The notes beneath the pieces were generated by a model. The model did not search any database and had not been told where the DNA came from. It saw nothing but the letters and a program-made list of their open reading frames with translations. From Microseira wollei NIES-4236 (GTDB taxonomy: Bacteria > Cyanobacteriota > Cyanobacteriia > Cyanobacteriales > Aerosakkonemataceae): 48,931 nucleotides of DNA. The stretch lies in NCBI RefSeq assembly GCF_020521235.1, contig NZ_BLAY01000063.1, forward strand, positions 1 through 48,931. Direction: 5' to 3'. The position numbers were made by a program, and so were the translations under genes. Below, piece by piece: positions 8,747 to 19,275 of this stretch. The first letter of the stretch is position 1. Each line of letters opens with the position of its first letter.

Positions 8747-10839
8747 CACATGTCCAAGTCGCTTATGCTTAACCCATCTTGCCAAGATGACTCGCTTGTT
8801 GGCAAATCATCCTCAATAACAGCTCTACGCTGCTTCAAGCTCTGCTTTGTTTGCTCAGAAAGTCCTAAATTGCGATGAAATCGCGCATATTCCACTCTGA
8901 CGCGGCTCAGGTCGGTTTCGCTCAAATCCGCATTGGTCAAATCAACGCGCCCCATGTCCGCACCGTTCAAGTTAGCATGGCGAAAGTTAGCGCTCATCAA
9001 GGTAGCATGGCGCAGGTTTGCATTGCTCAAGTCGGCATTGCTCAAGTTCGCTCCGCTTAAGTCGGCATTGCTCAAGTCGGCATTGCTCAAGTTCGCTCCG
9101 CTTAAGTCGGCACCGCTCAAGTCGGCATGGCGTAGGTGAGTTAAATTCAGACAAGCCTCGCTTAAGTTAGCACCGTTCAAGTTAGCCGCACCCAGATTAG
9201 CACCCTTAAGATTCGCGCGGCGTAAGTCAGCCATACGCAATTTCACCACGATCAAGTTAGTATTGCTCAAGTTAGCATCGTTCAGGTTAGTCCGGCGCAG
9301 ATCGGCTCCGCGCAGGCTCGCACCGCTGAGATTAGCATGGTTTAAATCTGCTGCGATCAATTCTGCACTGTTGAGCGTGGCTTTGCTTAGATCCGCACTG
9401 CTGAGCTTGGCATTGCTTAAATCGGCATGAGTCAGGTTAGCACCGCTGAGGTTAGCACCGCTGAGGTTAACACCGCTCAAGTCAGCACCGTGTAAGTCGG
9501 TGCCGCTGAGGTTAGCACCCTTGAGGTTTAAATCGCATTTAAGTTGCGAAAACACTCGATAACCATCCAAATCGTCACTCGCTGACTCGCTGTTGGAATT
9601 CTTTTTTATATTGACTAAATTGTATTCTACATCTTCCGTATAAACTGTAAAAACCAGATTTAACACTTCCAAAAAATGAATGACGCCCCAGCAGTCTTCT
9701 TCGGGCAATTTTTCATAATATTGAATTAAATTAGCAATCCGCGCTTCTAAATTGACGCGAACATTTTTGCAAAACAGCACAATTTTGAGCAGAATAATCG
9801 CTAAAGTCAGCGTCTCGTTTTGAGATATGAGTAAAACAAACAACAACGAAGGTTCCTGCTGATTTTCTGTGGTTAAGCATTCAATCACCTGGTTACAAGT
9901 TCTCAGGATTAGTTCGGTGGTGACAGTGTCTTCTTCCCGCTCTTTATAGAGATGTTCTAGTTTTTTAGCTAACTCAGCTTTCAAAGTTTTGATAAATCCT
10001 TTGTTGTTTATATAAAGCGAATATAAAATATATTTTTGCAGGTTTTGTTTAAACATCTGATAACTGACCTGCTGATTTTGATTGTTGAAAATATTTGCCA
10101 AGTTAGAATAGCTGAACAACCCGCGTTTGGCGACAATTTTTTTGATCAGACGCAACGCTTCATCTCCCAACCGCGTCGGGTTTTTGAGTTCGCTATCCTT
10201 GACAGTAGCAGACTGAGAGTGAGCCGTGTACATCGCCAGATCGTGCTTAAACTTTTCTTTTAGATGCTTGGATAATTCCTTAGCAGCTTCCCGCTGTTCG
10301 ATGGGATTTTTTAGATCCACATATTGCGCCGCCAATAAATAAGCAGTATAGCGATGGCTCCAATAGCCTTTTTGACGATTTTCAAACGCCGAAGCAAATA
10401 ATTTGAGTTCTTCGTAATCTTTACTGTTAATAAAATTTTGAATCCAGCTATTGAGATGGCTGAGGGGTAGAGATGCAATAATTTCGGTGGGTGAGGTTTC
10501 TGGAAATAGGCGAATTAACTTTTGGATGGTATGGTACTGTCTAGCCGCCCACCAGTTATTGATTAAAATATAACAAGTTCTTTTGATCGTGTTTCTAAAT
10601 TCTTGCTCGTCCTCAAAAAAAATGATTTCGTAAAGCGCATGAAGCGCTGAGGAAGAAACTGCTTTAATTGGCTCCAAAAATAAATGTTTAAATTCCAATA
10701 AAACCGTTCCAGGTTCCCAGCTATGAACAATTTCCAAGAAAAAGCTATAAATTTTTTCTTGAGCCAACTGAAGATTTTGTCTTGACTTGTTTAACTTGTT
10801 ACTTGGAGCCGTTCTATTAGGATCTTGGAAAGCATCCAT
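8746..10839 (-). CDS. Pentapeptide-repeat protein with a large helical N-terminal domain
   Basis: A 697-residue protein. Residues about 433-655 are roughly 40 consecutive pentapeptides of the A(D/N)LXX type (LSGANLSGANL, LRGADLRRTNL), which fold as a right-handed quadrilateral beta-helix. The first ~430 residues are alpha-helical, rich in Leu, Lys and Glu, and match no family I recognise. There is no signal peptide or membrane segment. The product is likely cytosolic and scaffold-like; pentapeptide proteins have many roles and none can be assigned. The stop codon TGA (8748-8746) falls at the right tip of the IS605 element, so the native C-terminus could have been altered. The start ATG lacks a clear Shine-Dalgarno. 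Confidence 0.85.
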   Translation of the reverse strand: MDAFQDPNRTAPSNKLNKSRQNLQLAQEKIYSFFLEIVHSWEPGTVLLEFKHLFLEPIKAVSSSALHALYEIIFFEDEQEFRNTIKRTCYILINNWWAARQYHTIQKLIRLFPETSPTEIIASLPLSHLNSWIQNFINSKDYEELKLFASAFENRQKGYWSHRYTAYLLAAQYVDLKNPIEQREAAKELSKHLKEKFKHDLAMYTAHSQSATVKDSELKNPTRLGDEALRLIKKIVAKRGLFSYSNLANIFNNQNQQVSYQMFKQNLQKYILYSLYINNKGFIKTLKAELAKKLEHLYKEREEDTVTTELILRTCNQVIECLTTENQQEPSLLFVLLISQNETLTLAIILLKIVLFCKNVRVNLEARIANLIQYYEKLPEEDCWGVIHFLEVLNLVFTVYTEDVEYNLVNIKKNSNSESASDDLDGYRVFSQLKCDLNLKGANLSGTDLHGADLSGVNLSGANLSGANLTHADLSNAKLSSADLSKATLNSAELIAADLNHANLSGASLRGADLRRTNLNDANLSNTNLIVVKLRMADLRRANLKGANLGAANLNGANLSEACLNLTHLRHADLSGADLSGANLSNADLSNADLSGANLSNADLSNANLRHATLMSANFRHANLNGADMGRVDLTNADLSETDLSRVRVEYARFHRNLGLSEQTKQSLKQRRAVIEDDLPTSESSWQDGLSISDLDM

Positions 10840-11106
10840 AGTGGTTTTATTTATCAGGTCACTTAGCTCTTTTCTTGAGGCGTGACCGCAGAAAAGCTGA
10901 TGCAGCCTGGGTCAATCTACCTAAATCTTAGCCTGAGTAGTTTTAATCACCCATGAATTTTTACAAAAACTCTGCCGGTAGTCTATGCCGCTTGGCGGTA
11001 ATTGCCGCCGTTTTTCCATGTCAATAATTTGACATTCTCTCAGGAGCATTTATCTTCCTGCACTGGAAGTTTACTTCGAGTATATCTGTTGATCCCTCCC
11101 GGAGCG

Positions 11107-11289
11107 CTACATTTTCTCGACCCGTTCAATTAAACTTTGAGCCATCTCAATTGCTACCACAATCAGATCCTGCTCTTGCTGTCCCCTGCCTTTCTCATCG
11201 CTGACGCTGGCATAAATGTGGGGATTGGCAAGCATTCCAGCTAAAATTTGGGTCGCAATTTGTTTGAGTTCGCTGTTTTGTGTGTCCAT
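11107..11289 (-). CDS. Small conserved-looking hypothetical protein (60 aa)
   Basis: A 60-residue acidic, helical protein starting MDTQNSELKQIATQ and ending IERVEKM. I recognise no domain. The start at 11289 is preferred over an upstream in-frame ATG at 11322 because AGAGGAAG sits about 5 bases before it, one of the better ribosome sites in this window. It stands alone, convergent with nothing, between the pentapeptide gene (same strand) and the divergent CBS kinase. The good Shine-Dalgarno and soluble composition argue that it is real. Confidence 0.6.
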   Translation of the reverse strand: MDTQNSELKQIATQILAGMLANPHIYASVSDEKGRGQQEQDLIVVAIEMAQSLIERVEKM

Positions 11290-11605
11290 TTTTACTTCCT
11301 CTCTCAAACCGATTTCTAGCAAAATAGTTGCAGGAGGGGGGTTTTACGAGGCCATCACCTTTGTTTCTTCGTAGTTTCACAGAAACCCGGTTTTTTTCCA
11401 CAGATTGGTTGGTAAAACCCGCCCCTACTGTTGCTCCCATTCTTCAAGAAAGATTGCAACTGCCTGCGGTATGAAAACTGATTGATACAATCGGGCTAGC
11501 CGTTTTATATAACTGTCGCGGTTTTGCTCCCGTTTCGAGGTTTGTTTCCCAGATCCTTGAATGGGGTAATTTGTCCCAATTTTAACCAAGAGCCAGTCGT
11601 TTAAG
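11290..11605. other. Divergent intergenic region with repeat fragments
   Basis: This gap lies between the small gene (-) and the CBS kinase (+) and should carry both promoters, but no convincing -10/-35 pair was identified. It contains ATCACCTTTGTTTCT near 11354, which recurs as an inverted pair at 47097-47139, and AGAAACCCGGTTTTTTT near 11380, a copy of the palindromic family at 23406-23442. Confidence 0.5.
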
Positions 11606-14600
11606 ATGTTCCCTGTTCCTGAGCTTGAGCTTGTTGACTTACTCATTTTAGATCGATTTATCGATTGCTCTCCTTTGACTGTTGCGCCGGATACCCCGGT
11701 TATTGATGCGATCGCTTTAATCAACCAAACCAGTGCTGCCTGCGTTCTGGTGGTAGAAGGGGGGCGCTGTATTGGTATATTTACCGATCAAGATGTAGTA
11801 AAAATCACTAAAACCTCCCTGGAACTATCCAGGGTCATCCAAGAGGTGATGGCGCAACCCGTTATTACCTTGACGCTAACCGGGTCGGAGACGGTATTGA
11901 CAGCTTTAGCACTGTTGCAGCACCATCGAATTCGCCACCTACCCGTTGTAGGCGAACAAGGTGAATTGATCGGGTTAGTAACTCAAACCAATTTGCTGCA
12001 AGTATTTAACTCAAAAGAAACTGCCCTTAGCGATATTAGCCAGTACCAGCAGGTAAAGGAAGCGCTGCAAGCCACCATAGCATCTTTAAGGTTTCAAAAA
12101 TTTGCCTTATATCGGTCAGCGATTGTAGCGATGACCGACCAAAAAGGCACGATTACCTATGTGAACGATAAATTTTGTCAAATTTCCCAATATTCCAGAG
12201 AAGAACTGATGGGAAAAACCCATCGCCTGATTAATTCTGGTTACCATCCCCCGGAATTTTTCCGGGAACTTTGGTCAAGGATTTCTAGCGGTCAGGTGTG
12301 GCAGGGAGAGATTAAAAACCAAGCCAAAGATGGCAGTTATTACTGGGTTGATACGACGATTGTTCCCTGTCTCGATCGGGAAAGGAAACCGTTGCAATAT
12401 TTGGCAATCAGGTTTGATATTACCCAACACAAACAGGTAGAAGAAGCGCTGCGGGAAAGCGAAGAACGCTTCCGCCAAGCATTTGAACATGCAGCGATTG
12501 GCATGGCATTAGTATCTTTGTCGGGACGCTGGTTGCAAGTGAACCCTTCGTTGTGCGAAATGTTGGGCTATTCAGAACGGGAATTATTGGATAAAACCTC
12601 TCAATCTGTTACCCATCCAGACGACTTAGATACCAGCATAGATCGACGGCGTCAATTGCTAGCAGGTGAAATTCGATCTTATCAATTGGAAAAGCGCTAC
12701 CTGCACAAACAAGGGAAAGTGGTGTGGGTACAATTGAGCGTGGGGTTAGTGAGAACTTCTTTGGCAGAGCCGTTGTATTTTGTGGTGCAGATTCAGGATA
12801 TCAGCGATCGCAAACAAGCAGAGCAAGAACGCCTGCAACTATTGCAGCAAGAACAAGCAGCAAAAAACCAAATCGCCAACATCCTAGAAAGTATCACCGA
12901 TGCCTTTTTGACCCTGGATAGCGAGTGGCGATTGACCTATGTTAACCGGCAAGCAGGGCGGATCTTGCAGAAGCACCCAAATGAGTTAATTGACAAGAAT
13001 ATTTGGCAAGTCTTTCCAGATGCAGTGAGGACGAAATTCTACCAGGAGTATTATCGAGCGGTTTGCCAACAAGTGAGCGTGGAATTTGAGGAGTATTATC
13101 CACCCCTTGCCACTTGGTTTGCAGTCCACGCCTATCCCTCAAAAGATGGCTTGTCGGTTTATTTCCAAGATATTACCAAGCGCAAGCACACTGAGGAAGC
13201 GTTGCGAGAAAGCGAAGAACGCTGGCACTTAGCTTTACGGGGTAATAACGATGGGATTTGGGACTGGAATGTGCGGACAAACGAAGTATTCTTTTCACCG
13301 CGATGGAAAGAAATGCTGGGGTATGAAGACCACGAAATTAGCAACCATTTGGATGAATGGGCACTCCGAGTGCATCCCGACGATCTGGGGTGGGTAACCC
13401 AAGCGATCAAAGACCATTTTGCTAAGAAAACCCCGTTTTACGTCACCGAACATCGCGTGCAGTGCAAAGACGGCACGTATAAATGGATACTGGATCGGGG
13501 ACAAGCGCTGTGGGACTCACAAGGCAAGGTGGTGCGGATGGCGGGTTCCCATACTGATGTTACCGAGCGCCGGCGAGCCTCTGAAGCGCTGAGGGAAAGC
13601 GAAGAACGGTTGCGGGTGGCGCTAGAAGCTGCTTGCATGGGGACTTGGGACTGGAATATTCAAACGAACCAAATTAGCTGGTCCCAAAACCTAGAATGCT
13701 TGATGGGGTTGACGCCGGGAGGCTTCGACGGTCGTTACGAAACATTTATTAACTTGGTGTACCCGGAAGATCGAGAGCGAGTGGTGACAGCTATTACCCG
13801 TGCGGTGCAACAAGGAGAAGGCTATGAGATTGAATTTCGGTTTGTGTTACCGGATGGTACAATTCGCTGGGCTGCGAGTAAGGGACAGGTGTTTTACGAT
13901 GAAACAGGTAAACCCGTTCGGATGGCTGGGGTAGACCGAGACATCACCTCACGCAAGCAAGCTGAAGAGGAATTAAGGCGTCAAGGGCAGCGATCGCAAC
14001 TATTTGCCGAAATTACCCTCAAAATTCGCCAATCTTTGCAACCAGACGAAATTCTGCAAACTGCCGTCACCGAGGTGCAAAAACTGCTCGATACCAACCG
14101 AGTGCTGATCTTTCGACTGTGGGGGGACGGCTCGGGAACGGTGGTGCAAGAAGCTGTGGAACCGGGTTTTACGGCTATTTTGGGCCAAAAAATCACCGAT
14201 CCCTGCCTGGGACAAGAACACCTAGAACCATATTGTCAAGGTAGAGTGGGTGCGATCGCCGATATCGAAACTGCCGATATCGCACTCTGCCATAAGGAAT
14301 TACTCCGGCAGTTTGGTATCAAAGCAAACCTCGTAGTACCGATTTTAATGCGGGAAAACTGCTGGGGTTTGCTGATTGCCCATCAGTGTTCTAGTCCCCG
14401 AAATTGGACTCATTTTGAAATCGATTTACTGCAACAACTCGCCAACCAAATTGGCATAGCCTTATCGCAAGCACAACTATTAGAACAACAAACCCGCTAC
14501 GCAGAAGAACTCGCTCGTTCCAATGCAGAATTAGAACAATTTGCTTACGTTGCTTCCCACGACTTGCAAGAACCCCTGCGAATGGTGACGAGTTACTTGC

Positions 14601-15313
14601 AGTTAATCGAACGCAGGTACAAAGACAAATTAGATTACAAGGGAAATGAATTTATTGCCTATGCTGTAGACGGCGCGCGGCGGATGCAAACTTTGATTAA
14701 CGATTTATTGGCTTATTCGCGGGTTAGCACTCGCGGACAGCCTTTTGTACCAGTTGATTGTAATCAGGTGTTGGAGAATGCTTTAGCTAATCTCAAAATT
14801 GCCATTCAAGAAAGCGGCGCAGTTATTACCCACGATGCTTTACCCACCGTCATTGGTGACACCACCCAACTGACTCAATTATTCCAAAATCTAATCGGCA
14901 ACGCGATCAAATTCCGCAGCGAACTTTCCCCCCAGGTTCATATTGGAGTAGTGAGGAATGACGCGGAGGCAGGGAGACAAGGGAGAGCGGAGAAATTATC
15001 AAAAATTATCCCCGCGTCCCCCCATCCCCGCGTCCCCGCGTCTAGTGAACATGCTCTATCCGAAAGTGAATGGTTGTTCTACGTGCGCGACAATGGAATA
15101 GGAATCGAATCCCAGTATGCCGAACGCATCTTTGTCATCTTTCAGCGTTTGCACGCTAGGGGGAAATATCCAGGAACTGGGATTGGTTTGGCAATCTGCA
15201 AGAAAATTGTAGAACGGCACTCAGGACGGATCTGGGTCGAGTCCGAACCGGGTAAGGGTGCGATTTTCTACTTTACGATTCCAGATAAAGCGGCTAATAA
15301 CGTAAGTTGCTAG
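11606..15313 (+). CDS. CBS - multi-PAS - GAF sensor histidine kinase (phytochrome-like kinase core)
   Basis: A 1,235-residue soluble kinase. Two CBS motifs (about 10-65 and 75-130) should bind an adenosyl nucleotide. They are followed by five PAS/PAC units (about 160-280, 282-405, 425-530, 535-660, 665-790), each ending in the usual DIT--K linker, then a GAF domain (800-970). The HisKA domain has His985 in ASHDLQEPL, as in cyanobacterial phytochromes, and the HATPase has N-box [10 protein letters not shown]1 DNGIGI and G2 GTGIGLAI. An unusual stretch of about 33 residues (1116-1148) separates N-box and G1 and is encoded by intergenic-type repeat DNA. The Rcp1-like receiver gene 337 bp downstream is the natural phosphoacceptor candidate. 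The PAS domains may sense redox, light or ligand; no cofactor site can be assigned. Confidence 0.9.
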   Translation: MFPVPELELVDLLILDRFIDCSPLTVAPDTPVIDAIALINQTSAACVLVVEGGRCIGIFTDQDVVKITKTSLELSRVIQEVMAQPVITLTLTGSETVLTALALLQHHRIRHLPVVGEQGELIGLVTQTNLLQVFNSKETALSDISQYQQVKEALQATIASLRFQKFALYRSAIVAMTDQKGTITYVNDKFCQISQYSREELMGKTHRLINSGYHPPEFFRELWSRISSGQVWQGEIKNQAKDGSYYWVDTTIVPCLDRERKPLQYLAIRFDITQHKQVEEALRESEERFRQAFEHAAIGMALVSLSGRWLQVNPSLCEMLGYSERELLDKTSQSVTHPDDLDTSIDRRRQLLAGEIRSYQLEKRYLHKQGKVVWVQLSVGLVRTSLAEPLYFVVQIQDISDRKQAEQERLQLLQQEQAAKNQIANILESITDAFLTLDSEWRLTYVNRQAGRILQKHPNELIDKNIWQVFPDAVRTKFYQEYYRAVCQQVSVEFEEYYPPLATWFAVHAYPSKDGLSVYFQDITKRKHTEEALRESEERWHLALRGNNDGIWDWNVRTNEVFFSPRWKEMLGYEDHEISNHLDEWALRVHPDDLGWVTQAIKDHFAKKTPFYVTEHRVQCKDGTYKWILDRGQALWDSQGKVVRMAGSHTDVTERRRASEALRESEERLRVALEAACMGTWDWNIQTNQISWSQNLECLMGLTPGGFDGRYETFINLVYPEDRERVVTAITRAVQQGEGYEIEFRFVLPDGTIRWAASKGQVFYDETGKPVRMAGVDRDITSRKQAEEELRRQGQRSQLFAEITLKIRQSLQPDEILQTAVTEVQKLLDTNRVLIFRLWGDGSGTVVQEAVEPGFTAILGQKITDPCLGQEHLEPYCQGRVGAIADIETADIALCHKELLRQFGIKANLVVPILMRENCWGLLIAHQCSSPRNWTHFEIDLLQQLANQIGIALSQAQLLEQQTRYAEELARSNAELEQFAYVASHDLQEPLRMVTSYLQLIERRYKDKLDYKGNEFIAYAVDGARRMQTLINDLLAYSRVSTRGQPFVPVDCNQVLENALANLKIAIQESGAVITHDALPTVIGDTTQLTQLFQNLIGNAIKFRSELSPQVHIGVVRNDAEAGRQGRAEKLSKIIPASPHPRVPASSEHALSESEWLFYVRDNGIGIESQYAERIFVIFQRLHARGKYPGTGIGLAICKKIVERHSGRIWVESEPGKGAIFYFTIPDKAANNVSC
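14950..15048 (+). repeat. Intergenic-type repeat inserted in frame in a HATPase domain
   Basis: A purine-rich stretch (GGCAGGGAGACAAGGGAGAG) followed by CCCCGCGTCCC-type units is translated in frame between N-box and G1 of the kinase. The residues are low complexity ([10 protein letters not shown]) and absent from the usual domain. Composition and strand asymmetry differ from the flanking coding sequence. Confidence 0.65.
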
Positions 15314-15650
15314 TTACATCCAAGGACGCTGGTAATGGGTAATGGGTAATCGGTAATTGTCAGGATTCAACGACCAATGAATCCAATTACCAATTACCTC
15401 AGTCATCAACCCGGTTTCAGAGTTAATTTCTCGCTGTCAAACGCACGATTTTTCAGAGAAACCGGGTTGAAGTTGCTAGTTATCTCTCTCACAGCGGCTA
15501 ATGGCGTTCCCAGGCGACCGCCTGGGTCACGAGGCTAATGGCGAGATTGGTAAAAATCCTATATTATCAATTAGCAATTAGCAATTAGCAACGCCAAAGC
15601 TGATAACTAGCAATTTGAGTTAATACTTAATAAATTTTCCACCGATCATC
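15314..15650. repeat. Intergenic repeat cluster
   Basis: The gap holds GGTAATGGGTAAT-type heptamers, an inverted pair CAACCCGGTTTC / GAAACCGGGTTG (15407-15418, 15458-15469), a CGTTCCCAGGCGACCGCCTGGG hairpin split over 15505-15533 (same family as the copy inside the gene at 20316-20346), and ATTAGCA heptamers near 15575. No gene is seen. Promoter elements for the receiver gene are not obvious. Confidence 0.7.
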
Positions 15651-16076
15651 ATGGCAATTGAAGTTTTGTTAGTTGAAGATAACCCAGGGGATGCTCAGTT
15701 AACCCAGATAGCCCTGGAAGATAGCAAAATAGCTGTTAACTTGAGTATCGTTGAGGATGGCGTCGAAGCAATGGCTTTCTTAAAAAAAGAGGGAAAATTT
15801 AGCGAAGCGTCCCATCCTGACTTAGTATTGCTAGATTTGAACTTGCCAAAAAAAGACGGGCGGCAGGTTTTGTTGGAAATGAAAGCCGATGAAGCCCTCA
15901 AGCGAATTCCCGTAGTTGTGCTGACGACTTCCCAGGCGGAAGAAGATATCCTGAAAGCCTACGATCTATGTGCAAATTGTTACATTACTAAACCCGTTGA
16001 CTTCGAGCAGTTCGTTAAAATTGTGCAATCGATAGAAAACTTTTGGTTCACTATCGTCAAACTACCCCCAGAATGA
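15651..16076 (+). CDS. Rcp1-like single-domain response regulator
   Basis: A 141-residue receiver with nothing after it. The acidic pocket is E9/D10, the phosphoacceptor is Asp62 in LLDLNLPKKDG, and the switch residues are Thr92 and Lys114 (ITKPV). The LNLPKKDG loop and the inserted FLKKEGKF segment are typical of Rcp1, the cognate partner of cyanobacterial phytochrome kinases. With no output domain it probably works by protein contact or phosphotransfer. It lies downstream of the CBS-PAS-GAF kinase and 74 bp upstream of a hybrid kinase, all on the plus strand, so a shared pathway is likely. No Shine-Dalgarno is seen. Confidence 0.92.
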   Translation: MAIEVLLVEDNPGDAQLTQIALEDSKIAVNLSIVEDGVEAMAFLKKEGKFSEASHPDLVLLDLNLPKKDGRQVLLEMKADEALKRIPVVVLTTSQAEEDILKAYDLCANCYITKPVDFEQFVKIVQSIENFWFTIVKLPPE

Positions 16077-16150
16077 GTAGGTGTGCAGGTGTGCAGGTGT
16101 GCCCAATAGATTCCCAATTAGCAAAGAGCAATGAGCAATTAGCAATTCCT

Positions 16151-18949
16151 ATGGCAAAGCAATCGATCAAAGTTTTGTTAGTCGAAGATAACCCCCCTGA
16201 TGCGCGTCTGTTGCAGGAGTACTTAGACGAGGTTACCACGGCCCAGTTCGACATCAAACAGGTAGAGTTGCTAGAGGAGGGAATGAAATGTCTCGACGTA
16301 GAAAGCTTTGATATTATTCTTTTAGACCTTTCGCTGCCAGATAGCCAGGGGTTCGACACTTTTGTCAAGATTCGCCGTTACGCTCCTAACATTCCGATTG
16401 TCGTGCTGACGAGTTTAGATGATGAAACCCTGGCAATGCGGGCGATGCAGGAGGGGGCGCAGGATTATCTGGTAAAAGGGCAGGTGTATGGCAATTTGTT
16501 GGCGCGTGCCATGCGCTACGCCATCGAGCGCAAGCGGATCGAGCTGCAATTGCGCCAAAGCGAGGCGAAGTTTAGATCTTTGGCTGAAAATCTCCAGGCA
16601 GCCGTCTGGATGGCAACACCTGATTCAAGTAATAATTTTTACACTAGCCCTGCGTATGAAAAAATCTGGGGTCGAGGGGCAGAGAGTCTGCGCGATCGCC
16701 CTGATTCCTGGATCGAGGCAGTTTATCCAGAGGATAGGGAGGTTGTGCGGTGGAAGCTAGAGCAACAAATCCAGGGCAAGCCCACCAATGTAGAATATCG
16801 CATCTTGCAGCCGGATGGGTCGGTGCGGTGGATTTGGGATCGGAGTTTTGCCATCCCGGATGAACGGGGAGAAGTTTGGTACTTGGGGGGGATTGCAGAA
16901 GATATTAGCGAACGCAAGCAGTCAGAAGAATCTTTACTGCGGCGCACGCACCAGTTGGAAGTCCTCTCCCGCGCCACTCGCAAGATTAATACGGTGCTGA
17001 AAATACCGGCAGTGCTGGGAACTTTAATCGCGGCGGCAATGGAATTAGTAGGAGCAAGCGCTGGAGCTGCCGGATTGGTAATCGAAGGGAAAATGACCTT
17101 CACAGAATACCATCAAAAGGGACAAATACGCCCGCTCAATTTCACTTTCGCTCCGGGAAAAGGAGGTATTGCGGGTTGGTTGATGCAGACAAAGATGCCT
17201 TATTTTACCAACGATACGGCGCTCGATCCTTATGTTGGGGAAATGCAACGATCTTTGGGGGTGAAAAATCTGGCGATCGTGCCGATTTTTAGCCGCAAAG
17301 ATGAGTTGCTCGGCTGTTTGGAGTTGCACAACAAAGAGTATGACCGATTTAGCGATCGCGACATCACTCTGTTGGAAGGTTTGGCTGCTAGCGCTGCGGT
17401 TGCTTTAGAGAACGCAAAAATGATTCTAGAATACAAGCAAGCCGAACAGAAAATCCGCGAACAAGCGGCTTTGCTAGATGTGGCAACCGATGCCATTTTT
17501 GTCAAAGATTTAGACAACCGAATTCTATTCTGGAATAAAGGTGCAGAACGCTTATACGGTTGGAAACCAGAAGAAGTACTGCTGAAAAATACCCAAGATC
17601 TTTTATCCAAGAAAGATCCAACTCAACAGGAAGTAGCATTGAAAACTACTATCGAGTCGGGGGCGTGGCAAGGCGAGTTGCATAAAGTCACAAAAGATGG
17701 TAAAGAAATCCTGGTAGAAAGCCATTGGACGCTGGTGCGGGATGAAGCGGGAAATCCCAAATCTATTTTGATCGTCGATACGGATATCACCGAGAAAAAA
17801 CAACTGGAAGCGAAATTTTTACGCGCTCAACGGTTAGAAAGTCTGGGGACTCTTGCGAGCGGAATTGCCCACGACCTCAACAATATTTTGACGCCGGTTC
17901 TCGCCGTGGCGCAACTGCTACCCCTCAAACTTCCCCACCTCGACGAACAAAGTCAGCGGATGCTTTTGATGCTAGAAACGAATGCCAAAAGAGGCGCGGA
18001 TTTGGTGAAGCAAATTCTATCATTTGCGCGGGGAGCGGAAGGAAAGCGCACGAGCGTGCAACTGAAGCACTTGCTTTTAGATATCGAACAAATTGCCAAA
18101 CGCACGTTTCCCAAAACGATTGAAATTGAATCTGATATCCCCTCAGAATTATGGACTGTTTCTGCCGATGCAACGCAACTGCATCAGGTGTTTATGAACC
18201 TAGTCGTGAATGGACGCGATGCCATGCCGCACGGGGGGACTTTGAGCATTAGCGGCACTAACCTTCACATCGATGAAAGCTATGCCAGGATGAACGTTGA
18301 AGCTACAGTGGGTGCGAAGGTTGTCATTACAGTCAGCGATACGGGTGTTGGCATCCCTCCAGAAATTATCGATCGCATTTTTGACCCGTTTTTCACCACC
18401 AAAGAAGTAGGTAAAGGCACGGGATTGGGTTTATCTACGGTACTGGGTATTGTTAAAAGTCACGGCGGTTTTGTAGAAGTATCGAGTCAGGTAGGCGTGG
18501 GGAGTGAATTTAAGGTGTACTTGCCTGCTAGCGAGGACACCTTGATGCAAACAGCAATCGAGTTGGAATTATTCTCAGGTAATGGGGAATTAATATTAGT
18601 GGTGGATGATGAAGCGGCGATTCGCGAGATTACTAAAGCTACTCTAGAAAGCCACAATTATAGAGTTTTGACTGCCAGCGATGGGATTGAAGCGATCGCA
18701 GAATACGCCGAACACATGGATGAAATTTCTCTGGTGTTGATGGATATGATGATGCCGACGATGGATGGTACGATCGCCAGTCGCACGTTAAGAAAAATGA
18801 ACCCGCAAGTTGAGATTATCGCTATGAGTGGGTTGACTTCTACCGATGCGATCGCAAATGCCACAAGTAGCGGCGTCAAACAGTTTTTACCCAAACCCTT
18901 CACCGCCAAGGAATTGATCGCTGCTTTACAGCGATCGTTCAAAGGGTAA
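16151..18949 (+). CDS. Receiver - PAS - GAF - PAS - histidine kinase - receiver hybrid protein
   Basis: A 932-residue soluble hybrid kinase: receiver (1-125, Asp59 in [11 protein letters not shown]), PAS (about 140-255), GAF (270-435), PAS (445-560), HisKA with His574 in [11 protein letters not shown], HATPase with [18 protein letters not shown] and GKGTGLGL, and a C-terminal receiver (Asp865 in [11 protein letters not shown]). The kinase core is of the NtrB-like HDLNN type. An N-terminal receiver lets the upstream kinase or Rcp1-like protein modulate it. The start at 16151 ([10 protein letters not shown]) is chosen because the receiver fold begins there; the upstream in-frame codons from 16043 overlap the previous gene and encode GTGTGCAG and ATTAGCA repeats. 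The spacer to the previous gene is 74 bp. Confidence 0.9.
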   Translation: MAKQSIKVLLVEDNPPDARLLQEYLDEVTTAQFDIKQVELLEEGMKCLDVESFDIILLDLSLPDSQGFDTFVKIRRYAPNIPIVVLTSLDDETLAMRAMQEGAQDYLVKGQVYGNLLARAMRYAIERKRIELQLRQSEAKFRSLAENLQAAVWMATPDSSNNFYTSPAYEKIWGRGAESLRDRPDSWIEAVYPEDREVVRWKLEQQIQGKPTNVEYRILQPDGSVRWIWDRSFAIPDERGEVWYLGGIAEDISERKQSEESLLRRTHQLEVLSRATRKINTVLKIPAVLGTLIAAAMELVGASAGAAGLVIEGKMTFTEYHQKGQIRPLNFTFAPGKGGIAGWLMQTKMPYFTNDTALDPYVGEMQRSLGVKNLAIVPIFSRKDELLGCLELHNKEYDRFSDRDITLLEGLAASAAVALENAKMILEYKQAEQKIREQAALLDVATDAIFVKDLDNRILFWNKGAERLYGWKPEEVLLKNTQDLLSKKDPTQQEVALKTTIESGAWQGELHKVTKDGKEILVESHWTLVRDEAGNPKSILIVDTDITEKKQLEAKFLRAQRLESLGTLASGIAHDLNNILTPVLAVAQLLPLKLPHLDEQSQRMLLMLETNAKRGADLVKQILSFARGAEGKRTSVQLKHLLLDIEQIAKRTFPKTIEIESDIPSELWTVSADATQLHQVFMNLVVNGRDAMPHGGTLSISGTNLHIDESYARMNVEATVGAKVVITVSDTGVGIPPEIIDRIFDPFFTTKEVGKGTGLGLSTVLGIVKSHGGFVEVSSQVGVGSEFKVYLPASEDTLMQTAIELELFSGNGELILVVDDEAAIREITKATLESHNYRVLTASDGIEAIAEYAEHMDEISLVLMDMMMPTMDGTIASRTLRKMNPQVEIIAMSGLTSTDAIANATSSGVKQFLPKPFTAKELIAALQRSFKG

Positions 18950-19275
18950 TTGGTAATTGCTAATTGCTAATTGTTAATTGGTGACAGGACTTATATCATG
19001 TCCGCGAGAGATCGGTAGTGTATGGATGGCTAATGGCTAATTGCTAATTGCTCGCTTTTCAATTGCCTCCAGAGCAGCCATTAGCGATTAGCTATTAGCA
19101 GTTACACAACCGTTGCAAGAGGACATGATATTACGCAACATCTCTATATGTATGGTGCCTTAACGCAGTGTAATATCGTTGACCGTTGCATCGGAATTAC
19201 GACCTGTAGGGGCAAGCGAGCAATTAGCAATTAGCAATTAGCAATTAGCAATTAGCCATTAGCAATTACCTAATT
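18950..19275. repeat. Repeat-filled gap between convergent kinases
   Basis: Heptamer runs AATTGCT/AATTGGT lie near 18953-18980 and 19030-19055, and inverse ATTAGCA runs lie at 19221-19266. Two short tracts, GGACTTATATCATGTCC and AGGACATGATATTACG, form an inverted pair around the middle. The gap lies between stops of convergent genes, so the runs may fold as bidirectional terminators. No ORF is seen. Confidence 0.7.

Noticed and set aside
8875-9139. Plus-strand frames rich in AQV/LKSA repeats
   Set aside because: They are antisense shadows of the pentapeptide repeat coding sequence.
11425-11724. 99-codon minus-strand frame overlapping the CBS kinase start
   Set aside because: The plus-strand CBS domain is clear from its first residues. 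The antisense frame has Ser/Thr-rich low-complexity content, no domain and no usable start outside the overlap.
16043-16150. N-terminal extension of the receiver-headed hybrid kinase
   Set aside because: It overlaps the previous gene and encodes GTGTGCAG and ATTAGCA repeats; the receiver fold begins at 16151.
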